From NCBI GenBank assembly GCA_947642555.1, contig CANRSX010000017.1:34890-98889 (forward strand): 64,000 bases of DNA, read 5' to 3'. Shown piece after piece: positions 58,658 through 64,000 of the stretch. The notes under the pieces were generated by a model, which searched no databases, was not told the origin of the DNA, and saw only the letters and a list, made by a program, of their open reading frames with translations. A program made the translations under genes and the position numbers. The DNA is from an uncultured Roseburia sp. GTDB taxonomy: Bacteria > Bacillota > Clostridia > Lachnospirales > Lachnospiraceae. Within the stretch, counting starts at the first letter, position 1; the number at the start of each line of letters is the position of its first letter.

Positions 58658-59386
58658 ATGCAGGATCACAGAAACGATCAGAATCATCTTGAGAACATAC
58701 ACCGGATCGCCGTGCTCTCGGATACCCACGGCCTGCTGCGCCCTGAGGTGATCCGGGTGGTAAAAACCTGCGGGGCTGTGCTCCACGCGGGGGATGTGGG
58801 GACGCCGCAGGTGCTGCACACCCTTCGCGGGCTGGCGCCGGTCTTTGCGGTGCGAGGAAATGTGGACCGTGACGCTGCGCTTATAAAAGAACTGCCGCAG
58901 GAATGTCATGTCACGCTGGGCGGGATCCGGTTTTACCTGGTGCACGATAAAAAAGAGATTCCGTCGGAGCCAAAGGAGACAGATGTCGTGATATGCGGCC
59001 ATTCTCACCGGTATGAGGAGGCGGAGGGGCCGGTCCGGCGTCTGAATCCGGGCAGCTGCGGGCCCCGCCGTTTCCGGCTGCCGGTGACGATGATGGTGCT
59101 GACGCTGCATGAAGACGGACATATTTTTACGTTGCAGAGGATTGACCTGCTCTCCGGCAAAGAGCGGCAGGAACCGGATCCTGGAAATCTGCCCACGGAC
59201 CGGGAGCTCGACCGTCTGATCCGAAGCGTAGTCCGCCAGGTAAACGCCGGGCGGACGGTGGCGCAGATCGCGGCACGCACCCGTGCGCCGGAGGAGCTGG
59301 TGGCGGACATCTGCCGGATCTATGTGACGCATCCGGGGGTGGACATTGACGGGATCCTGGACCGGATGGAGCGGAAGAATCTGTGA
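58658..59386 (+). CDS. YfcE/MJ0936-like metallophosphoesterase with C-terminal helical extension
   Basis: 242 residues. Calcineurin-like metal motifs: SDTHG (21-25), D46 in HAGDVG, N68 in VRGNVD, H96, and GHSH (114-117), with NPGS at 130-133. This is the YfcE/MJ0936 phosphodiesterase plan, usually 160-180 residues. Here ~70 residues are added (RELDRLIRSVVRQVNAGRTV ... ICRIYVTHPGVDIDGILDRM), resembling a helix-turn-helix. The substrate is unknown. ATG 58658 has AAGAGGTG ahead. GC content is high again, so the accessory island ends before this gene. Confidence 0.88.
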   Translation: MQDHRNDQNHLENIHRIAVLSDTHGLLRPEVIRVVKTCGAVLHAGDVGTPQVLHTLRGLAPVFAVRGNVDRDAALIKELPQECHVTLGGIRFYLVHDKKEIPSEPKETDVVICGHSHRYEEAEGPVRRLNPGSCGPRRFRLPVTMMVLTLHEDGHIFTLQRIDLLSGKERQEPDPGNLPTDRELDRLIRSVVRQVNAGRTVAQIAARTRAPEELVADICRIYVTHPGVDIDGILDRMERKNL

Positions 59387-59406
59387 GGAAAATGGAGGAG
59401 AGTGAG

Positions 59407-60555
59407 ATGGAGACAGAACATATTTGCATAAACGATGCGGCCGGCCTGGCCGGGATGCTGACCGGCTATATCGGGGAGGACAGCAAATCGCTTCTGGATC
59501 TCGGCCGCGGGACGGCTGAGTCAAAAGAGATTCTGCTGCGTGCAACGCCGGAATACTGGGGCGTCGATTATGCGGGCGAGGGAAACGATGCGGTCATGGA
59601 TCAGTACAACAGCGGGGAATTTCCGGAGGTGGAGGCCGACACGGTGCTCTGTGCGGGCTGCCTGGAGTATATAGAGGATCCCGACGCATTTTTAAGAAAA
59701 ATGTGCATGGCTGCCAGGAAAGAAATCATTCTTTCTTACACCGGCGTAAATTCCGGGGAGACGGAGTCCGCCGGTGCGCTTTGCGGCAGGAAAAACAATA
59801 TGACGCCAAAGGAGCTGATGCGGCGCTTCCGTCTCTGCGGCCTGGCGGTGCAGAGGGCGGACCGTGCCGGAAGTACCATGATATGGAAGCTGATCAATGA
59901 GAGGCGGATGATGATCCGGGTGGTGCAGTGGAAAAAGCTGACCTACCTGGAGGCCGTGGCGCTGTACGACCTGATGGAAGCCGTGGCGCAGACCAATGAC
60001 CTTCCCGGCTGCATGATCGAGACCGGCTGCGCCCTGGGCGGTTCCGGCATCTGTATGGCGCACGAGAAGAAGGAGAGCAGGAGCCTCTTTGTGTATGATG
60101 TGTTCGGGATGATTCCGGCGCCCGGGGAGAAGGACGGCGCGGACGTCATAGAGCGCTACGACGTGATAAAGGAGGGAAAATCCCGGGGGATCGGGGGAGA
60201 TACGTATTACGGCTATAAGGACAATCTGATGCAGGAGGTGGAGCACAGCTTTTGTGAGCTTCTCGGGCTGCAAAGTATCCGGGAAAAGGATATTACGCTT
60301 GTAAAAGGACTGTTTGAGGATACCCTGACCGGGGATCTGCCGGTGTCCCTGGCGCATATTGACTGCGACTGGTACGATTCGGTGACGGTCTGCCTGGAGC
60401 GGATCGTGCCGCGGCTGGTGCAGGGCGGGATGCTTGTGATCGATGATTATGACCACTGGTCCGGGTGCAGAAAGGCAGTGGATGATTATTTCAGAGACAA
60501 AAAAGATCGCTATCACTTTGTGCGCAAAAGCAGGCTGCATATTATAAAAAAATAA
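59407..60555 (+). CDS. Two-domain methyltransferase-like protein with C-terminal TylF/MycF-type domain
   Basis: 382 residues. The N-terminal ~165 residues resemble a class I methyltransferase with a damaged SAM loop (SLLDLGRGTAESKEIL, where DxGCG is usual; LCAGCLEYIEDPDAFLRKM). The C-terminal ~215 residues match the TylF family: CMIETGCALGGSGICMA, LVKGLFEDTL, metal ligands in AHIDCDWYDSVTVCLERI and VIDDYDHWSGCRKAVDDYF. TylF-type enzymes methylate sugar hydroxyls of antibiotics or glycans. ATG 59407 has GGAGGAG six bases ahead. It lies 20 bp after the phosphodiesterase and ends 6 bp from the convergent peptidase gene. Confidence 0.82.
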   Translation: METEHICINDAAGLAGMLTGYIGEDSKSLLDLGRGTAESKEILLRATPEYWGVDYAGEGNDAVMDQYNSGEFPEVEADTVLCAGCLEYIEDPDAFLRKMCMAARKEIILSYTGVNSGETESAGALCGRKNNMTPKELMRRFRLCGLAVQRADRAGSTMIWKLINERRMMIRVVQWKKLTYLEAVALYDLMEAVAQTNDLPGCMIETGCALGGSGICMAHEKKESRSLFVYDVFGMIPAPGEKDGADVIERYDVIKEGKSRGIGGDTYYGYKDNLMQEVEHSFCELLGLQSIREKDITLVKGLFEDTLTGDLPVSLAHIDCDWYDSVTVCLERIVPRLVQGGMLVIDDYDHWSGCRKAVDDYFRDKKDRYHFVRKSRLHIIKK

Positions 60556-60561
60556 GTCTGC

Positions 60562-61059
60562 TCAGAGGAGAATCCAGCCCCATATCCGCCCGCCGAAAAG
60601 CAGTGCAATCGTCATCCCGAGACACAGGAAGGGACCGAAGACAATTGCCTCCGCTCTGTTTTTCTGTTTGGTAAAAAGAAGCGCCATGCACAAGACGCCG
60701 CCAAAGAAGAATGCCAGGAATGCGGAGAGAACCGCTGCTTTTATCCCCAGGAACAGACCTCCGGCTGCCATCAGCTTTATATCTCCGCCGCCGAAGGCGC
60801 CGGGGCGCACGCCGGCCAGAAGGAGCATCGGCACGCTGATGCACAGGGCGCCGGCACACCGGGAAGCGATACTGATTTCAGGGACACAGAAAAAAGATCC
60901 CAGCGCCAGCAGGGCGACTGCCATGCTGTACCGGTCCGGGATCTTTTTTGTCCGGATATCATGAACCGCGGCGGCTGCTAATATTACTACAAATGCATGC
61001 GAAAGCAGCAGCGCAGCGCCGTTTCCCTCACGAATCCATAATTCCATCCTGCCATTCAT
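60562..61059 (-). CDS. Prepilin peptidase, A24 family
   Basis: A 165-residue polytopic aspartic peptidase, the short CpaA/TadV form without the N-methyltransferase domain. The two catalytic aspartates are D34 in VHDIRTKKIPD and D93 in FGGGDIKLMAAG. About six membrane segments. It starts 12 bp after the small pilin-like gene on the same strand, so enzyme and substrate appear to be one operon. The SD is weak for both ATG 61059 and ATG 61047. No secretion ATPase or platform gene is in the window. Confidence 0.92.
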   Translation of the reverse strand: MNGRMELWIREGNGAALLLSHAFVVILAAAAVHDIRTKKIPDRYSMAVALLALGSFFCVPEISIASRCAGALCISVPMLLLAGVRPGAFGGGDIKLMAAGGLFLGIKAAVLSAFLAFFFGGVLCMALLFTKQKNRAEAIVFGPFLCLGMTIALLFGGRIWGWILL

Positions 61060-61071
61060 ACTGATTCCGGC

Positions 61072-61272
61072 CTACAGCCTGGTGGCAATGGCGCCGACGA
61101 TGAAAAATACCACCACGATTCCGATCATGACCGCCGGTGCGATCCAGGAAACGATCTTCATGAAAGCCAGCACGACCAGTACGACCACCGCAAGCATATA
61201 GAGCAGTACGATCAGCTCCACCAGTGAAAGGCCCTCTTCTCCCCGCAGGGTGTCCTTCATATTTTTTAACAT
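61072..61272 (-). CDS. Prepilin-like small membrane protein
   Basis: 66 residues. A short charged leader MLKNMKDTLRGEEG is followed by LSLVELIVLLYMLAVVVLVV. The sequence G14-L15...E19 is a type IV prepilin cleavage motif: Gly at -1 and Glu at +5. Unlike true pilins, no globular domain follows; a second membrane segment ends the protein (IAPAVMIGIVVVFFIVGAIATRL). The adjacent A24 peptidase supports processing. The start at 61272 has AGGAGGAGTG ahead. It may be a Flp-like minor pilin or a two-span membrane peptide. Confidence 0.75.
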   Translation of the reverse strand: MLKNMKDTLRGEEGLSLVELIVLLYMLAVVVLVVLAFMKIVSWIAPAVMIGIVVVFFIVGAIATRL

Positions 61273-61455
61273 GTTCACTCCTCCTGATTTTCTTTTGTTC
61301 TGTTCTACTATAATCCAGCCCTTTTCCTCTGTCAATCGGTTCCCGGCCGGTTCGTCCATTCTTTTTTCTCACACATCGATCTGTTGACACACAAACCATG
61401 TTGCGGTAGAGTAAAACGTGAAAGAAACGGATAAGATGGGAATGGAGGTTCTGAT

Positions 61456-62373
61456 TTGACGGAATTATGGAAGGCAATTGTATTTGGCATTGTGGAGGGC
61501 ATCACGGAGTGGCTGCCGGTCAGCAGTACGGGACATATGATCCTGTTAAACGAGTTCCTGACGCTGAATGTGAGTGAGGAATTCTGGAGTATGTTTCTCG
61601 TTGTGATCCAGCTGGGGGCGATCTTTGCGGTGGTGGTGCTCTTCTGGGGGAAGATCTGGCCCTTTGCGCTGGCCGGGAGCGCGGCGGATGCGTCCGGCAG
61701 GACAAAGACGGGCAGAAGGCGGGCAGAGACCGGGGCCGGTATGACTCATATGGCGGATCTGCGTCTCGGCCCGGTGGCGGTGCGGATGGATGTGATGATG
61801 AATTGGTTTAAAATCGTAGTTTCATGCCTCCCGGCGATCGTGTTTGTCCTGCTGGGGCTTGACGATCTCTGCGACGAGCTCTTTTATAACCCGGTCTGTG
61901 TGGCGGCGGCGCTGATCGTGTTCGGCGTTGCCTTTCTCGTGGTGGAGAGCAGAAACGCAGGGCGTCGGATGAAGGTGGAGGAGATGGGGCAGATTACCTT
62001 TGGGATGGCGGCGTTAATCGGCGTATTTCAGCTGCTGGCCGCCGCGTTTCCGGGGACCTCTCGCTCCGGGGCGACGATCATCGGGGCGCTGTTAATCGGT
62101 ATTTCCAGGCGGGCGGCGAGTGAATTTACGTTTATCCTGGCGATCCCGGTGATGCTGGGGGCGAGCCTTTTAGAGCTTCTGGACTTCGGGTTTGCGCTGA
62201 CGGGGGAGGAGTGGATGCTTCTTGGCTTCGGGATGGCCTCCGCGTTCCTGGTGTCCGTGCTGGTGATCCGGTTTCTGCTCGGGTATATCCGGAAGCACGA
62301 TTTTAAGGTGTTTGGCTGGTACCGGATCGCGCTGGGGATCGTGGTGCTGTTCTACTTTTTTCTGCTGAAATAG
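61456..62373 (+). CDS. uppP: Undecaprenyl-diphosphatase, TTG start
   Basis: A 305-residue polytopic membrane enzyme that recycles undecaprenyl pyrophosphate for cell-wall synthesis. The motif GIVEGITEWLPVSSTGH near the N-terminus and PGTSRSG near residue 200 are the BacA/UppP catalytic signatures. A ~35-residue polar insert (SAADASGRTKTGRRRAETGA) after the second segment makes it longer than the usual ~270. The start is TTG 61456 with GGAGG seven bases ahead, since the protein must begin just before TELWKAIVFGIVEG. It is divergent from the pilin genes. Confidence 0.95.
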   Translation: MTELWKAIVFGIVEGITEWLPVSSTGHMILLNEFLTLNVSEEFWSMFLVVIQLGAIFAVVVLFWGKIWPFALAGSAADASGRTKTGRRRAETGAGMTHMADLRLGPVAVRMDVMMNWFKIVVSCLPAIVFVLLGLDDLCDELFYNPVCVAAALIVFGVAFLVVESRNAGRRMKVEEMGQITFGMAALIGVFQLLAAAFPGTSRSGATIIGALLIGISRRAASEFTFILAIPVMLGASLLELLDFGFALTGEEWMLLGFGMASAFLVSVLVIRFLLGYIRKHDFKVFGWYRIALGIVVLFYFFLLK

Positions 62374-62391
62374 GCTGTGGGAGGGAGAGGG

Positions 62392-63135
62392 ATGATCGGC
62401 ATATATCTCTGCGACGATGACGACGCTGTGCGCCATCAGATTCAGAATATACTGGAACGCAGCATCCTCATCGGGGAATACGACATGCGCATTGTGGCAA
62501 GCGTGCCCGCCGCGGAAGAGCTTCTGGAGGCGGTGCGCCGGGAAAAGGGAAAGCGGGGGATCTATTTCCTCGACGTGGAACTAAAGGACGGGGAGTGGGA
62601 CGGTTTTCTTCTCGGCAGAGAGATCCGCAGGTCAGATCCCCACGCGACGCTGATCTATATCACCAGCTTCGGGGATCTCGCCTACCGCACCTTCCGGTAT
62701 CATCTGGAGGCCTTTGATTACATGATTAAGGATCCGGCGCGGCTGGAAGCGGATGTGTCCCGGTGCCTTGCGGCCGTCGCGGAGCACCTCCTGGAGGAGA
62801 GGGCCGACCCGGATCAGATCTTTACCGTGCGCACGGGCGAGCGGCTGCGGCATATACCGGTGGCGGAGATCCTGTTTTTTGAGACCGCGCCCGCGGCGCA
62901 TCATCTTTATCTGCATACCGCGCACAGCAGGATCGAATTTGTGGGGAGCCTGGGGGAGATCGGGGCTCAGCTGGGAGACCGGTTCCTGCGCGTTCACCGG
63001 GCCTATCTGGTGGCGGCGGACAAGATTAAGGAGATCGATTTCAGACATGGGACGCTGCGCATTGCGGGCCGGGAGTGCCTGGTTTCGCGCAAGGCGCGTT
63101 CCATGCTGCTCGCGCGTGTGGGAGGGGAGACATAA
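62392..63135 (+). CDS. LytTR-type response regulator (AgrA/LytR-like), orphan
   Basis: 247 residues. The receiver domain (1-125) has the acidic cluster DDDD (8-11) and phospho-acceptor D61 (YFLDVELKDG). The LytTR DNA-binding domain follows (IFTVRTGERLRHIPVAEILFFE ... FLRVHRAYLVAADKIKEIDF). Such regulators normally sit next to a polytopic quorum-sensing or cell-wall-stress kinase; none is in the window. It starts 18 bp after uppP with GGGAGAGGG ahead, so it is likely cotranscribed with uppP. Confidence 0.92.
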   Translation: MIGIYLCDDDDAVRHQIQNILERSILIGEYDMRIVASVPAAEELLEAVRREKGKRGIYFLDVELKDGEWDGFLLGREIRRSDPHATLIYITSFGDLAYRTFRYHLEAFDYMIKDPARLEADVSRCLAAVAEHLLEERADPDQIFTVRTGERLRHIPVAEILFFETAPAAHHLYLHTAHSRIEFVGSLGEIGAQLGDRFLRVHRAYLVAADKIKEIDFRHGTLRIAGRECLVSRKARSMLLARVGGET

Positions 63136-63290
63136 GATAATCCTTTTTTCTACCCCTGCTGCGTAACAAAGGACATAAAACTATATAAGTAGTATAAAGG
63201 GCATATGCACAACGCATACGCTATTTCTTTTGACTATGACACGAACAGATCAGCATGGTTATGCCCTCCTGTGGATTGGCTGAATCAGCC
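63136..63290. other. Intergenic region with long inverted repeat
   Basis: No gene seen. AGGGCATA (about 63197) and TATGCCCT (about 63260) are an inverted pair about 50 bases apart, and GGCTG-AAT-CAGCC (63278-63290) lies directly after the hicB stop on the minus strand. Neither is followed by a T-run. Confidence 0.4.
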
Positions 63291-63698
63291 TTATCCTGCA
63301 TGGCCGGCGTTAAACAGCTGCATAAGTCCATCCTGGAGAACCTGGGAGCAGTTTACTCCACGCTTTTCTACCAGGGTGGCCATCCACGCAGGAAGTGAGA
63401 CATTTTTACGGACTGCCCTGGTGTCGGTTGCCGCCCGGTATGCGAACGTATCTATGCGGATGATGGAGCAGATGGCATTTTTTGGAATATCCAACTTATG
63501 CTGGGGAGTGGGAGCCGGGATTTCGTTCCCTTCATCCTCTGCCACAACGAGCCATCCGCTGGCGGCATCGGTAATCATTTCAATGGCATCATCAATACTG
63601 CTGCCGGTTGTAATGCATCCGGAAAGATCAGGCACTCTGCAGTAGTATTTAGTTCCGTCCTCATTAGGCACGAATGTTGCGGTATAGATATATTTCAT
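63291..63698 (-). CDS. hicB: HicB family antitoxin
   Basis: 135 residues. The N-terminal HicB domain reads YIYTATFVPNEDGTKYYCRVPDLSGCITTGSSIDDAIEMITDAASGWL, the degenerate RNase-H-like fold that covers HicA. The C-terminal ~50 residues are a ribbon-helix-helix DNA-binding part (KNVSLPAWMATLVEKRGVNCSQVLQDGL). It would normally neutralise the HicA mRNA interferase and repress the hicAB promoter. The start at 63698 has AAAGGAGGC ahead. The toxin gene upstream is truncated, so the antitoxin is effectively an orphan. Confidence 0.93.
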   Translation of the reverse strand: MKYIYTATFVPNEDGTKYYCRVPDLSGCITTGSSIDDAIEMITDAASGWLVVAEDEGNEIPAPTPQHKLDIPKNAICSIIRIDTFAYRAATDTRAVRKNVSLPAWMATLVEKRGVNCSQVLQDGLMQLFNAGHAG

Positions 63699-63731
63699 GG
63701 TTCAGCCTCCTTTGCTGGCGGCAGGGAGGAT

Positions 63732-63806
63732 TTATCTCCCTCCGCTTCGCCTGAACTGATAGCCGCTATTGTTCAGGTCTTTGATCGCTGTGTTCCGTGG
63801 GTTCAT
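63732..63806 (-). pseudogene. hicA: Truncated hicA toxin gene (24 codons)
   Basis: ATG at 63806 opens MNPRNTAIKDLNNSGYQFRR followed by SGGR and TAA at 63732. This matches the first ~24 residues of HicA proteins, which normally continue with the catalytic His (GxHDIYxNP or GSHxxY). The stop falls just before that His, and only 33 bp separate it from hicB, so the rest of the gene has been deleted. The product cannot be an active RNase. Confidence 0.75.
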
Positions 63807-63827
63807 TGCCGCCCTACTTATAAGAAT

Positions 63828-63856
63828 ATTACACACAACAATACACAATATGTCAA
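63828..63856 (-). promoter_or_regulatory. Promoter of the hicAB locus
   Basis: On the minus strand TTGACA (63851-63856), a 17-bp spacer and TGTAAT (63828-63833), close to consensus. Confidence 0.85.
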
Positions 63857-63879
63857 GAAAAGTACACAACGATACACAA
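63832..63879. repeat. Pair of 17-bp direct repeats, likely HicB operators
   Basis: CACACAACAATACACAA (63832-63848) and TACACAACGATACACAA (63863-63879) match at 15 of 17 bases and are 31 bp apart, three helical turns. One covers the spacer and -10 of the promoter and the other lies just upstream of the -35, the arrangement expected for a ribbon-helix-helix autorepressor. Confidence 0.8.
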
Positions 63880-63889
63880 AAAATTTTAT

Positions 63890-64000
63890 GCAAAAGAGGA
63901 TGAATCTATACACCTGCTGCCAGATGATACTGTTGACGGTGCGGTGGCGGTTATGGCGCTGGACCGGGCGGTAAGGAATGGCGGGAGTGCGGGGAGCGTG
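63890..64000 (+). other. Right edge, open frame without assignable start
   Basis: One plus frame is open to the window end (ESIHLLPDDTVDGAVAVMAL then DRAVRNGGSAGSV). It has no SD-preceded start in view and no recognisable domain, so it may or may not belong to a gene continuing to the right. Confidence 0.25.

Noticed and set aside
63732..63806. Complete HicA toxin
   Set aside because: Only 24 codons exist before TAA and the catalytic His region is missing.
1..64000. tRNA, rRNA or riboswitch genes
   Set aside because: No cloverleaf, rRNA-like or known riboswitch consensus was recognised by eye; a covariance-model scan would be needed to exclude small RNAs.

Overview
The window looks like a chromosomal segment of a GC-rich, spore-forming member of the Clostridia, most likely family Lachnospiraceae. 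The evidence is the sporulation genes gpr and spoIIP in their usual adjacency, rpsT with a TTG start, strong Shine-Dalgarno (SD) sequences, sigma-A type promoters, carbohydrate ABC systems paired with YesM/YesN-type or AraC regulators, and LytTR-type regulators. No rRNA, tRNA or CRISPR array was recognised. Genus and species cannot be fixed from the sequence alone.

Layout. 1-14.6 kb is a dense plus-strand housekeeping run: the 3' part of a YfhO-like membrane protein, an unlisted 34-codon small protein, a hot-dog thioesterase, an M24 aminopeptidase, polA, coaE, an FtsA-like ATPase, a WalJ-like metallo-hydrolase, an ACT protein, a DUF711/PFL protein and a CgeB-like glycosyltransferase. 14.6-18.4 kb holds a divergent epimerase/tetR pair, an unknown protein and an AraC-GyrI regulator. 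18.4-25.3 kb holds rpsT, gpr, spoIIP, a PAP2 phosphatase, a receiver-GGDEF diguanylate cyclase, a second M24 peptidase and a DUF2804 protein. 25.5-29.9 kb holds a DUF3737 protein and then an SDR (12alpha-hydroxysteroid-dehydrogenase-like), a MarR regulator and an old-yellow-enzyme/Fe-S flavoprotein. The SDR and flavoenzyme genes share a 14-bp promoter motif, which makes this the best candidate for a dedicated steroid, bile-acid or enoate transforming unit.

29.9-52.8 kb is a carbohydrate region. A LacI regulator with a perfect 22-bp operator precedes a GH13 oligo-1,6-glucosidase and two GH31 glucosidases. A YesM-type kinase and a frameshifted YesN-type regulator precede an ABC importer (lipoprotein plus two permeases) and a PHP-domain protein. 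After an MgtC-like protein, a divergent AraC regulator faces a second ABC importer and a GH36 alpha-galactosidase. Neither importer has its own ATPase, so a shared MsmK-type ATPase elsewhere is implied.

52.8-58.6 kb is an AT-richer accessory island: a decayed IS66-family transposase, a truncated DUF1016 nuclease, a LytTR/DUF3021 membrane operon, a stand-alone Pol-beta-like nucleotidyltransferase and an AAA/PD-(D/E)XK protein. 58.6-64 kb returns to GC-rich sequence: a YfcE-like phosphodiesterase, a two-domain TylF-like methyltransferase, a minimal prepilin/prepilin-peptidase pair, uppP, a LytTR response regulator, and a hicAB locus in which hicA is cut to 24 codons while hicB and its operator-like repeats are intact.

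A recurrent oddity is a set of short tandem duplications (20-36 bp) between 6 and 20.4 kb; two of them duplicate a gene's 3' end together with its stop codon.
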